64,000 nt of DNA from Candidatus Obscuribacterales bacterium (lineage in GTDB: Bacteria > Cyanobacteriota > Vampirovibrionia > Obscuribacterales > Obscuribacteraceae): positions 186,001-250,000 of the forward strand of contig JACKCM010000003.1 of assembly GCA_020634035.1 (NCBI GenBank). Direction: 5' to 3'. Within the stretch, counting starts at the first letter, position 1, and each line of letters opens with the position of its first letter. Under the pieces are notes generated by a model, which worked only from the letters and a program-made list of their open reading frames with translations, did not search any database and was not told where the DNA came from. Position numbers and translations under genes: made by a program. Positions 45,426 through 53,624 of this stretch are shown one piece after another.

Positions 45426-45480
45426 CCTGTCCAAAAATCATCCCGTCCGTATATAGGCTGAAACAGGGAGGATGGACAGG
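45426..45480 (+). promoter_or_regulatory. Possible leader hairpin covering a ribosome-binding site
   Basis: CCTGTCC at 45426-45432 is complementary to GGACAGG at 45474-45480. Between them, CATCCC can pair with GGGAGGATG with a bulge, so the Shine-Dalgarno GGGAGG (45466-45471) of the next gene could be held in a stem. No known riboswitch core is recognised. Confidence 0.3.
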
Positions 45481-46095
45481 GTGATAGATACCAGGGAGCT
45501 CAGCTTCGATTGCGGTTTAAAAAAAATCGAACAGCGCTTCGCTCTTGCCAGTGAAGCAAGGATTCGTTTCGGGCGGGTTCCGGTTAATCCCTCAGTAGAA
45601 CGGGACGGAATCAGACAGTTCTATCTGAGCGGCTTCAGCACAAGCAGCTCTCTAGAAGCTCTCAGAACGAAACTGGAACAATTCGTCTATCAAGAACTGA
45701 GCCAGGCAGAAAGAGAAGAGTACCTGATTGAACAACAAGAGCTCAAACGATTCAGAACCGACACAGTAAAGCGTATTCTTGAAGGTTCAGTAGCCCGAGG
45801 ACAAAGACGACCAGAGGCACCGGTGACCAAGAGGCTCGAGAACCGGGTCTATCAAATGGAAGTAGATATAACAAAGAAGGTGATTGATCAAATGTCCGCA
45901 CTAAGCAAAAGATTTCTGGAAGTAGAGTTTCAGTTACTGGAGAAAAATCGTCGCAAAGAGCTGACAGTGCCTTCTAAAGAAGCTGAGACCACCCAGGCCA
46001 TAAGCAACTTCTATGCCCGGCTGGAAGCGGTGGCATCCCTCGCCATGGCAGAGCACGAATCAAATTCTAGGAAGCGACTCCGGTCTGCCTCTTGA
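45481..46095 (+). CDS. Hypothetical coiled-coil protein
   Basis: About 204 residues, rich in Glu, Arg, Lys and Gln with long predicted helices (SSLEALRTKLEQFVYQELSQAEREEYLIEQQEL; VYQMEVDITKKVIDQMSALSKRFLEVEFQLLEKNRRKE). No domain or signal peptide is recognised. The frame includes ATG 45472, but that codon is adjacent to GGGAGG, whereas GTG 45481 lies nine bases after it and is the better start. The 3' end overlaps ribH tail to tail by 29 bp. Function unknown. Confidence 0.7.
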   Translation: MIDTRELSFDCGLKKIEQRFALASEARIRFGRVPVNPSVERDGIRQFYLSGFSTSSSLEALRTKLEQFVYQELSQAEREEYLIEQQELKRFRTDTVKRILEGSVARGQRRPEAPVTKRLENRVYQMEVDITKKVIDQMSALSKRFLEVEFQLLEKNRRKELTVPSKEAETTQAISNFYARLEAVASLAMAEHESNSRKRLRSAS

Positions 46096-46567
46096 TTGAA
46101 GAAAGCAGATTGACCATCTCAATTGCACCCACAGCAGCATCAGCACCTTTATTGCCGGCCTTGGTGCCGGCTCTTTCGATGGCCTGCTCGATACTGTCAG
46201 TGGTCAGAACTCCATAGACGGTGGGAATTCCGGTCTCCAGACCGACCGAAGCGATGCCGGAAGCATTCTGGCTGCAAACATGATCGAAATGGGGAGTAGA
46301 GCCACGAATTACAGCCCCCAGGCAGATGACGGCGTCATAACGTCCTGAAGTCGCTGCTTGTTTTGCCACCAGCGGAATCTCAAAAGCGCCGGGACACCAG
46401 ATCACATCGATACGATTGCCTTCCACACCGTGCCGATTCAAAGTGGCGACACAACCATCGAGAAGCTGGCGAGTGATGAAATCGTTGAATCTTGCCACCA
46501 CCACGGCGAACTTCAGACCGGTGCCAATCAGGCGCCCTTCAATCACATTGGGCTCATCTTTAGACAT
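46067..46567 (-). CDS. ribH: 6,7-dimethyl-8-ribityllumazine synthase
   Basis: It condenses 5-amino-6-ribitylaminouracil with dihydroxybutanone phosphate, the penultimate step of riboflavin synthesis. Family motifs are VVVARFNDFITRQLLDGC, WCPGAFEIPLVAKQ, CLGAVIRGSTPHFDHVCSQ and GVLTTDSIEQAIERAG. Length is normal at 166 with a short N-terminal extension. It is the last gene of ribE-ribBA-ribH, overlapping ribBA by eight bases. Confidence 0.96.
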   Translation of the reverse strand: MSKDEPNVIEGRLIGTGLKFAVVVARFNDFITRQLLDGCVATLNRHGVEGNRIDVIWCPGAFEIPLVAKQAATSGRYDAVICLGAVIRGSTPHFDHVCSQNASGIASVGLETGIPTVYGVLTTDSIEQAIERAGTKAGNKGADAAVGAIEMVNLLSSIKRQTGVAS

Positions 46568-47918
46568 TGCTGCTCTCCATTTGAACGCGTTCTACCACGG
46601 TTTCCGAACCGGTCTCTTTGACCCCGACCTCATCGAGACCGTCGAGCCAGTGTCCCATTTTCTCTCGCTTCGTGATCAGATAGTCGAGATTATGACTGTT
46701 ACAGGCAGGCGGCATCGAAACTCTGCCGGTGACATTCAGTCCGTAACCTTCAAGACCGACAATCTTGCGAGGATTATTGGTTATGATCCTGACCGAAGTC
46801 AGACCCAGATCACAAAGTATCTGCGCGCCGACTCCATAATCTCGGAGGTCCGGCTTGAAGCCCAGGGCTTCATTGGCCTGCACCGTGTCCTGACCCTCAT
46901 CCTGCAGGGAGTAGGCTTTTAACTTGTTGAGCAAGCCGATGCCTCTTCCTTCTTGTTTGAGATAGACCAGCACACCAACACCCTCTTTAGCGATGAGTGC
47001 CATGGCTGCTTCCAGTTGAGGTCCGCAATCACAGCGCAGGCTGGCGAACACATCACCGGTCAGACACTCGCTGTGCACTCGAATAAGCACATCCTCTTTG
47101 TTTTCTAAATCTCCGCGCACCAGGGCGACATGGCTTTTGTCATCGAGAGTGTTGCGATAGGCGTAGATCTTGAAATCGCCATAAGCAGAAGGCAGGGTAG
47201 CCACCGCTTCGCGCACGATGAAGCGTTCTCTCTGAAGGCGATAGGCGATTAGCTGAGCGATATTGATGATTTTGAGATTGTGTTTCTGAGCGAATTCGAA
47301 GAGCTGAGGCACTCTCGCCATGGTGCCGTCTTCGTTCATGATCTCGCAAATAACGCCGGATGGATTCAAACCAGCCAGACGAGCCAGATCCACAGCCGCT
47401 TCGGTATGACCGGCCCTTCTGAGGACACCGCCTTCCCTGGCGATAAGCGGTGATACATGACCGGGTCGTCTCAGATCGTCGGGACGAGCAGATGAATCCA
47501 CAGCCACTCTTATGGTGGTGGCACGGTCATAGGCACTGATACCGGTGGTGACACCAAACTTTGGATCAGCGTCGATGGTAACCGTAAAGGCAGTCTCCTG
47601 AGACTCGGTGTTTTTCTCCACCATCGGATTCAACTCTAGTTTCTGAGCTTTCTCGGCGGTCAGAGCCAGACAGACCCAACCCCTTGCTTCGGTGACCAGA
47701 AAGTTGAGCATATTCGGGGTGATGAGCTCAGCGGCACAGATGAGGTCTCCCTCGTTCTCCCGCCCTTCATCGTCGGCGACGATAACAAACTTGCCCTGGG
47801 CGATGTCTTCTAGCGCCTCTTCCACGGTATTGAAGCGAAAATCATTGCTTGATGAGTTGTTCATGGAGCACCTGGATATCTTGCATGGGGGACGGCCCGG
47901 GGACCGCTTGCTTGACAT
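46560..47918 (-). CDS. ribBA: Bifunctional DHBP synthase / GTP cyclohydrolase II
   Basis: It makes both riboflavin precursors. The N-terminal RibB half has VVADDEGRENEGDLICAAE, TGISAYDRATTI and RRAGHTEAAVDLARLAGL; the C-terminal RibA half has VHSECLTGDVFASLRCDCGPQLE with the zinc cysteines, KQEGRGIGL and RIITNNPRKIVGL. ATG 47918 lies nine bases after AAGGA and is taken, though the first 18 residues look unconserved. ATG 47864 with AGG eight bases upstream is a good alternative giving the usual N-terminus. It follows ribE by a few bases. Confidence 0.96.
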   Translation of the reverse strand: MSSKRSPGRPPCKISRCSMNNSSSNDFRFNTVEEALEDIAQGKFVIVADDEGRENEGDLICAAELITPNMLNFLVTEARGWVCLALTAEKAQKLELNPMVEKNTESQETAFTVTIDADPKFGVTTGISAYDRATTIRVAVDSSARPDDLRRPGHVSPLIAREGGVLRRAGHTEAAVDLARLAGLNPSGVICEIMNEDGTMARVPQLFEFAQKHNLKIINIAQLIAYRLQRERFIVREAVATLPSAYGDFKIYAYRNTLDDKSHVALVRGDLENKEDVLIRVHSECLTGDVFASLRCDCGPQLEAAMALIAKEGVGVLVYLKQEGRGIGLLNKLKAYSLQDEGQDTVQANEALGFKPDLRDYGVGAQILCDLGLTSVRIITNNPRKIVGLEGYGLNVTGRVSMPPACNSHNLDYLITKREKMGHWLDGLDEVGVKETGSETVVERVQMESSNV

Positions 47919-47924
47919 CAAAGT

Positions 47925-48623
47925 TTATCCTTCATTTCCATGAATGAGAACAGATTCGCCAGCTTTATTAATGTTCTTGAGATAGCTTTCACCCACCAGA
48001 CGAACCAGATAGCGAGCGATCACATCGGTCTCGATATTGACGAGGTCGCCTGCAGTGAGGCTTCCCAGGGTCGTGACCTCAAGAGTATGGGGAATCAGAG
48101 CGACAGTAAACCAGAAATTCTGCTGCGACTGATCTTTACATGAAATGTCGGTCATATCTAGATCCAGGTCCGGACAATCGACCACGGTAAGCGACACTCC
48201 ATGGACTGTCACCGAGCCTTTCTTGACGAAAAACGGCGCCCATTTACTATCGAGACAGAATTTATAGACCTTCGAAAAACCTTCCGGGATTATCGATTCG
48301 ATGCGGGCAACCGTATCCACATGGCCGGTTACCATATGACCACCCAGCCTGTCACTTACTTTCAGCGCTTTTTCCAGATTGACCTTCGACCCTTCTTTAA
48401 GCTCACCCAGAGTAGTACAGCGCAAAGTCTCCTGCACAGCCTCGACGGTGAATGTACGCTGATCAAAGGCGACCACCGTCAGACATGTCCCGCAAACACT
48501 AATAGACTCGCCCATCTGGGCATCGGTCAAAATACCCGGAGCCTCAATGACCAGGCGACTTCCATCCCCGGTCTCTTCCACTTTCAAGACCCGACCGACT
48601 TCTTCGACAATTCCCGAAAACAT
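47925..48623 (-). CDS. ribE: Riboflavin synthase, alpha chain
   Basis: It dismutates two lumazine molecules to riboflavin. The two lumazine-binding repeats are clear: MFSGIVEEVGRVLKV with the SVCGTCLTVV loop, then MVTGHVDTVARI with VHGVSLTVV. About 20 extra residues (DCPDLDLDMTDISCKDQSQ) follow the second loop before the FWFTVALIPHTLEVTTLG strand, making it about 232 aa against about 200-215. ATG 48623 gives the canonical MFSGIV start, though upstream codons are open to 48638. It heads the rib operon; no FMN riboswitch core is seen in the short upstream region. Confidence 0.95.
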   Translation of the reverse strand: MFSGIVEEVGRVLKVEETGDGSRLVIEAPGILTDAQMGESISVCGTCLTVVAFDQRTFTVEAVQETLRCTTLGELKEGSKVNLEKALKVSDRLGGHMVTGHVDTVARIESIIPEGFSKVYKFCLDSKWAPFFVKKGSVTVHGVSLTVVDCPDLDLDMTDISCKDQSQQNFWFTVALIPHTLEVTTLGSLTAGDLVNIETDVIARYLVRLVGESYLKNINKAGESVLIHGNEG

Positions 48624-48690
48624 AATTAAACGCACCAAAATAATGTCAAACCGGGCATGATTTTACATCATTTCAATGAACAGAAATTTC

Positions 48691-49251
48691 CTAGCCCGAT
48701 GGCTGTTCGGCAAAATCAGCCACTATCGGCTTCTTGGTCTTAGAATTCAATCCCACCCAGTACTGAATGCTGAAGGGCTGCGGCTGGGAGGGGCTGGTCT
48801 CTTTAGAGGAGTGAATGGCGATTACTCCTGCCACCTGGACAGGGACCAGCATATTGCGCTTCGGATCAGGTTCTCCGACTTCTATACGGTCGAACTTGAG
48901 AGTACAGACCTGTCTGGATTTCTGCAGTTCGAGATTGATAGCTTTATATTCCTGGTCTGTTCTGGGCAAAAGACCGGACCGCTTCATCTTGGTGATTACA
49001 TTGGGACCCAGCTCAGAATGCAACTCTCGGGTCGAATCTAAATAAGTGATATAGCTGGTATCAAGAAGATGAGTAGTGACATCCTTGGCAAAATCCTTGA
49101 AGTTGGTCTGGATTTCCTGGGTCATAGTCTCTTTCTTAGGCCTGGTTACAAAAAGAATCAGATTAAGAAACAAGCTGATTACCAGGAATACATGAACACC
49201 GTACTGCTTGAACAGCATCTCGGGAGTGACTTTTCTTACGCGCCAGTACAT
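48691..49251 (-). CDS. VirB8-like membrane protein of the secretion cluster
   Basis: A 186-residue bitopic protein: a short basic cytoplasmic tail (MYWRVRKVTPEMLFKQYG), one membrane helix (VHVFLVISLFLNLILFV) and a periplasmic domain of about 145 residues with helical start (IQTNFKDFAKDVTTHLLDTSYITYLDS) and alternating strands (CTLKFDRIEVGEP, VPVQVAGVIAIHS, FSIQYWVGLNSKTKKPIVADF). This is the layout of VirB8/TraE, the NTF2-like core component of type IV secretion systems. It starts two bases after the previous gene with GGAG upstream and lies at the distal end of the cluster. The assignment rests on architecture and context. Confidence 0.65.
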   Translation of the reverse strand: MYWRVRKVTPEMLFKQYGVHVFLVISLFLNLILFVTRPKKETMTQEIQTNFKDFAKDVTTHLLDTSYITYLDSTRELHSELGPNVITKMKRSGLLPRTDQEYKAINLELQKSRQVCTLKFDRIEVGEPDPKRNMLVPVQVAGVIAIHSSKETSPSQPQPFSIQYWVGLNSKTKKPIVADFAEQPSG

Positions 49252-49253
49252 AT

Positions 49254-49646
49254 TTACTTAAGCTCCACTTTTCCTAACTCCCATCGATCTTCAGAGCGGT
49301 AAAAGGTTAGGACGGCATTGAGCTCCGCACTAGATGCGGACTGTCCGGACTGAGCCTTATCTTTTCCTGACTGAATCCCGGATTTGAGCGGATCACTGAG
49401 GACCTGCGTTCCGGTAACCGTCACAACGGCATCATGGGATCCACGACGAACAACCTGGGCTTTTATGGATTCCACTTCCGAGCGCAGAGAAAGCTCCGGC
49501 CAGCTATAGGTGAAGATGCTCTCTCCAACCAGCTTGGCATGCTCACAAAGTCTGACGTCTGCCACTATCCGGAGTGCTCCCCAGACCAGTATCAACAGAC
49601 CGCAAAACAAAACGAACCATCTATTCGGGGTGAATATCTTCTCCAC
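49254..49646 (-). CDS. Small membrane protein of the secretion cluster
   Basis: A 130-residue protein with one N-terminal membrane helix (WFVLFCGLLILVWGALRIV) and a short periplasmic beta-rich domain (SEVESIKAQVVRRGSHDAVVTVTGTQVLS, ELNAVLTFYRSEDRWELGKVELK). It resembles a truncated NTF2/VirB8-type domain, but the match is weak. Between VirB4 (14-bp gap) and the VirB8-like gene (2-bp gap), it is very probably part of the same apparatus. No recognised family. Confidence 0.7.
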   Translation of the reverse strand: MEKIFTPNRWFVLFCGLLILVWGALRIVADVRLCEHAKLVGESIFTYSWPELSLRSEVESIKAQVVRRGSHDAVVTVTGTQVLSDPLKSGIQSGKDKAQSGQSASSAELNAVLTFYRSEDRWELGKVELK

Positions 49647-49660
49647 TGAATACTCTCCGG

Positions 49661-52447
49661 TTAGTTATCCTGCTGAAGTCCCAGGTAATAGACCGCCTGC
49701 CTGCAAGCATCGGTCTCGCTCAACTTAGGATTTTTGGCCCGGACCTCCTGAATCATTTTCTTGCGCTTGGGAATATCTCGGATCGGCTCGGATGTGCAAA
49801 TCCAGTAGTCCATCGGACTGGGGACCAGCTTGATTGTTCCATGAACAGCACCCACGATAAGGAGAGCCTGACTCTCTTTTCGTTTTTCCTGGTCCTTGGC
49901 GAACTGTTCTATGGCGTGAACCTCTGCGTCTCGAAGCCTGAGAGTCTCCTTGAGTAGCTTCAAGTCACTGGGGTCCTGCCTGAGCAAAATCTTCATGTGG
50001 GCGTTCTTGACCACAGAATCCGCTTCTTCTTGTTGACGGAAGAAATCTTTCAACTGCTGGGTGATGGAGACCAGCATCATACCGTAGTGACGAGCCCGTC
50101 TCGAAAGGTCATCGAGCAGACGAGCCCCGGCCTTGAATCGCATCAGAGTGGACGCCTCGTCTATGATCGCGGCGAATCTGACACCACGCTCTTTCGACTC
50201 TGCTGCTTTCCTTCGGATGAACTCAGCCAGGATATAGACGGCGATTCTCTCGAGACGAGGTTCATTAACCTCTCTGGTATCAAATACGATGAATAGTTTT
50301 TCTGTATCGATGTTCGTATATCCATCGACAAGACCACCAAACGCACCAGATTTGGTGAACAACGAAAGCCCTCTTGCAAATTGCTGCAGTCGTTCTTTCT
50401 GCATGGGATCGGTCTCGGTCATAGCCGCCTGAGAAGTGACTCTTGCCATGTCTGACATGGTCGGCAACTTGCCATTGAGCTGTGCTTCCATATAAGAGAG
50501 CCGGATCAACCCATCGAGAAGCGACTTCTCTTCAACAGTTAGCTCTTCTCGACCTTCCGGAGCAAGCATAAGATCTAATAGTGCCAGCAAGCCCGAGATC
50601 TTATCGTGAGAAGGCTCACCTTTTTTGGTATCCTCCGGACCAAGATCAAAGGGATTGAGCATGAATCCCGAGTTGGGACCAAGGTCGACATACTGACAGA
50701 GCTCTGGTCCGAGCAGCTCGGTGATGAAACGATAAGCTCCGAATTTATCGACGGTCTTATCTATGAGAACGAATTTGACCCCCATGGGCAATAGCCTGAG
50801 AATCATCATCGACACAGCGAAGGATTTACCGGCACCGGTCGTTCCTACGACGAACATATTGTTAGCGTCTTTACCCGCACCACGGAAAAAGGGATTGAGC
50901 AGAACAGGCTCCCTCGAGGTAAGAGCGAAGCCGAAGGGAACACCATCGGGAGTGCCGCAGGAAGCTGTGAAAAAAGGCCACATGGTGCCCACCACCGGAG
51001 TCATCACCCGGTGAATGATGGCTAGCTTGTCTACACCGACAGATAGCGTGGATTGCCAGGCGTCGAGTTGCAGCAGCTGCCCCCGGTCCATGTTGGCACC
51101 GCGGTTTTTGAAGACACGCCGGATCTCGTCCATATTGCCTTTGAGCTGATCATGGGTATCGGCCATGGTCGAGATATAAAGACTGCAATCGAAGGCTTTG
51201 TTGGAACTTCGCAGAAACTCCTGAATAGCAGCCGCCGCTCGCTTGGTGCCTTCAAGACCCTCGAGGTCAGGAGTGGCGAGCTGTGTACTGGTCACCATAC
51301 CGATCTGGTACTTGTTTTTCAGATCCCGTCGAACCTTGTCCTGATCGCATTGATGAATGAATACAGACATGGAATATTCCACACCCAGGGTAAGTAAGTC
51401 GACCAGCCAGCCCATCCAGGTATTGTGCGGCAGCTGGAACATGTACTGGGAGCCGATATACTTGCCGTCGAGCCAGATGTACTCGTCATGCACTTTCATG
51501 GCCGAGCCGGCCAGGCAGGAGGCCTCTGATATCTGAGGGTTGGAAGGAGGCGCATCGTGATCGAGTGCGCTGAGGCTCGGATTGAGGTCGGAATAGATAA
51601 GATTGCGCACTTCTCTACGGCTGAGGGTGCGGGGTCTGAGGTTGGACATACGCAGCTGCTCATAGGCCGTCTTCACCAGACGATTGAGAGAGTCGATGAA
51701 CTCTTCGTGCCTTTGAATAGAACGCCTGCCCGACCAGGGCTTTCCGGGCTTGCAATCGGGCGGCATATAACTGACCACAACATAGAAGTCTCGCTGGGGC
51801 ACGAAACTGACGTCTTGAATACGGCGGAACCATTTATCGGTATAATCCGCGTACCATTTCAAATACTGGTTGTCGCTCTTGATATGGACCTGATAACGCG
51901 ACAGGTACTCGTCCACAGAGATATGCTTGGACTTGATGATGATCTGAATGTCGCTTTCACAGGCATTGACGAAATTGGCAAACTGCCGGGCCATCTGATC
52001 TCGGTCGGCATCATCGAAAAGCAGTACATTAATGCCCTTGCACATGATGTACTTGCGGAAGCTGCCGTCGGAGAGCACGACCACCCCTTCTTCTTCGTCG
52101 TCTCCAGGTATGGAATGGATAAAACAGACATCCTGCCAGCTTGCTACTCCACGCTTGTCTTTCGGCGGCGCTGCCGTATCGGCCCCGTCGGATCCGCCGG
52201 GTTCGGTCCCTATCGGGAGCATATTTCTCAACGAAGCTGGAAGGGCGTTGTAAAACATGGCCGGAATATTCTGAACCGAGGGAGTCGGTGTAAGCGGTAT
52301 ATGCTTGCCTTCGATCCGAGACCCCGAATCGCGGCCGCCGTCTTTATCTGAATCGACTTTCCGCAGGCGTTTTTTGGAGGAAGAGCGTGATCGTCTTCTG
52401 GAGCCGGAAGCTCCATCAGAAGGTGTCGACCATGCACTTCTAGACAT
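49661..52447 (-). CDS. virB4: VirB4-family ATPase of a type IV secretion system
   Basis: The cytoplasmic AAA+-like motor conserved in all type IV secretion systems. A 928-residue protein with a Ser/Arg/Lys-rich N-terminal region (1-40), a VirB4/CagE N-terminal domain (YIMCKGINVLLFDDADRDQMARQF onward) and a C-terminal ATPase. Walker A is GTTGAGKS at 535-542; Walker B is AAIIDEAS with D763-E764; further VirB4 blocks are RRKAAESKERGVRF, DDLSRRARHYGMMLVSITQQLKDF and a Gln/Arg finger-like segment. PFFRGAGKDANNMFVVG precedes Walker A. ATG 52447 has GTAGGGA upstream. Neighbours encode VirB3-, VirB6- and VirB8-like proteins, which supports the call. Confidence 0.92.
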   Translation of the reverse strand: MSRSAWSTPSDGASGSRRRSRSSSKKRLRKVDSDKDGGRDSGSRIEGKHIPLTPTPSVQNIPAMFYNALPASLRNMLPIGTEPGGSDGADTAAPPKDKRGVASWQDVCFIHSIPGDDEEEGVVVLSDGSFRKYIMCKGINVLLFDDADRDQMARQFANFVNACESDIQIIIKSKHISVDEYLSRYQVHIKSDNQYLKWYADYTDKWFRRIQDVSFVPQRDFYVVVSYMPPDCKPGKPWSGRRSIQRHEEFIDSLNRLVKTAYEQLRMSNLRPRTLSRREVRNLIYSDLNPSLSALDHDAPPSNPQISEASCLAGSAMKVHDEYIWLDGKYIGSQYMFQLPHNTWMGWLVDLLTLGVEYSMSVFIHQCDQDKVRRDLKNKYQIGMVTSTQLATPDLEGLEGTKRAAAAIQEFLRSSNKAFDCSLYISTMADTHDQLKGNMDEIRRVFKNRGANMDRGQLLQLDAWQSTLSVGVDKLAIIHRVMTPVVGTMWPFFTASCGTPDGVPFGFALTSREPVLLNPFFRGAGKDANNMFVVGTTGAGKSFAVSMMILRLLPMGVKFVLIDKTVDKFGAYRFITELLGPELCQYVDLGPNSGFMLNPFDLGPEDTKKGEPSHDKISGLLALLDLMLAPEGREELTVEEKSLLDGLIRLSYMEAQLNGKLPTMSDMARVTSQAAMTETDPMQKERLQQFARGLSLFTKSGAFGGLVDGYTNIDTEKLFIVFDTREVNEPRLERIAVYILAEFIRRKAAESKERGVRFAAIIDEASTLMRFKAGARLLDDLSRRARHYGMMLVSITQQLKDFFRQQEEADSVVKNAHMKILLRQDPSDLKLLKETLRLRDAEVHAIEQFAKDQEKRKESQALLIVGAVHGTIKLVPSPMDYWICTSEPIRDIPKRKKMIQEVRAKNPKLSETDACRQAVYYLGLQQDN

Positions 52448-52531
52448 TTAATGACGTCCCTACAAAACGACCTCGAAAACTGCTTGCACTCTAATCCTCA
52501 GTGTAATATTAAACCGGGCTCAAAATCAACA

Positions 52532-52912
52532 TTAACCGCCTTTATCAGAGTCTATATAGAACTCTTCTCCGACCGATTTCTCGATAATGGTCGGATCGGG
52601 ATACAGGGGCGCATCTTCCGGCTTCGGAATAAACACCTCAGGAACCAGCTTGAGCCTGTACAGGAAAGCATTCCGCCACCAGGGCATGGGCTTGACCTCG
52701 GTCATAAAACTGAGGGCACAAGAGACACCGACCACCCCCACAAAGGCAAAAAGACCGGCCGGTAGATGCCCTACTTTCCAATCATGGGGCATTTTCGAGG
52801 CCAGTAAAAACCCTAGAATTACACCCAGAGCAAGAAGAATTATCTGCTTGACTGTAAATCCGAAGACTTTCAAAGGTGTCTTTAGATTTATCACCTTATG
52901 GACTTGCGACAT
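52532..52912 (-). CDS. VirB3/PrgI-like membrane protein
   Basis: A 126-residue protein with two adjacent membrane helices (QIILLALGVILGFLLASKM and GLFAFVGVVGVSCALSFM) preceded by a KVFGFTVKQIILL segment, and a short C-terminal part that contains PWWRNAFLYRLKLVPE. This is the pattern of VirB3/PrgI proteins, which pair with VirB4. It lies 84 bp upstream of virB4, with AGGGGG before the ATG. The position and topology make the identity likely; the sequence alone is short. Confidence 0.72.
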   Translation of the reverse strand: MSQVHKVINLKTPLKVFGFTVKQIILLALGVILGFLLASKMPHDWKVGHLPAGLFAFVGVVGVSCALSFMTEVKPMPWWRNAFLYRLKLVPEVFIPKPEDAPLYPDPTIIEKSVGEEFYIDSDKGG

Positions 52913-52928
52913 AGTTTCCCCCTGGACT

Positions 52929-53543
52929 TCAGTTAATGAAGTCGATAGGAGCAGTCTCTCCCTGCTCCGCCAGTCTCATTAATCGTCGCGCCATCATTGC
53001 AAATTTACCGGGCAAATGAGGAATGACCTTCTCAAAATACTCCAGACATTCTCCGAAATCGCCCGCCCGCCTGTGCAGTTCCCCTATAAGATATTGTATC
53101 TCTCCTCTCTTATCGTTGGGACAACTACCGTCCGCCAGAGCCTTCACAAAAGAATCTATGGCTAACTTTCTATATTCCCTGGATTGGGGCAAAGCTCCCA
53201 CATCCTCGGCACACCAGGCCGCATAGAGATAAAGTTGTCCGATTTTATAAAAGCTCTTGCCGGCGCGTTCACCGTTGAGAGCGGCAGCCCGATATTGCAA
53301 ATGGGGCGGCTCGTTCTTCTGACCCAGTACCGCCGGCTCTTCAGTGCGGCGAAAGGCAGTGGCCCAGTCGGCATGACTGCAAGATGGACAGGTACAGACG
53401 GCATAAGGCTCGAAATGCTGAGCTTCTCCCAGAAGTCTCAGTTCACTGTTTCGCCTGCCTCGATCGAGAATTATCGGAACCTGTCTGGAACGGAATCTAA
53501 TTCCGCACTGATGACATTTGACTCCTATCTCTGTCAGTTGCAT
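52929..53543 (-). CDS. DUF2225-family protein
   Basis: A 204-residue protein. The N-terminus has two Cys pairs (VKCHQCGIRFRSRQ and VCTCPSCSHADW) that probably bind zinc, followed by helices with TPR-like periodicity (SFYKIGQLYLYAAWCAEDVG, SREYRKLAIDSFVKAL, IQYLIGELHRRAGDFGECLEYFEKV). This is the DUF2225 plan. Its function is unknown. Placement between the VirB6-like and VirB3-like genes, on the same strand with a 16-bp gap to the latter, is unexpected for this family and suggests a role as regulator or assembly factor of the apparatus. Confidence 0.85.
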   Translation of the reverse strand: MQLTEIGVKCHQCGIRFRSRQVPIILDRGRRNSELRLLGEAQHFEPYAVCTCPSCSHADWATAFRRTEEPAVLGQKNEPPHLQYRAAALNGERAGKSFYKIGQLYLYAAWCAEDVGALPQSREYRKLAIDSFVKALADGSCPNDKRGEIQYLIGELHRRAGDFGECLEYFEKVIPHLPGKFAMMARRLMRLAEQGETAPIDFIN

Positions 53544-53560
53544 AACCTGCGCCTCGCCCG

Positions 53561-53615
53561 AAAAGAACTACGTGGACAACACCCCTGAAGGTTCTGAAAG
53601 GTATTATCCACGTAG
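53561..53615 (-). terminator. Candidate intrinsic terminator or attenuator inside the secretion cluster
   Basis: CTACGTGGATAA and TTGTCCACGTAG (minus strand, 53615-53604 and 53579-53568) pair over 12 bases with one mismatch, and TTCTTTT follows. It lies just after the stop of the giant VirB6-like gene and upstream of DUF2225. It could lower transcription of the downstream virB3-virB4 part. Confidence 0.5.
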
Positions 53616-53624
53616 CGGTTGACT

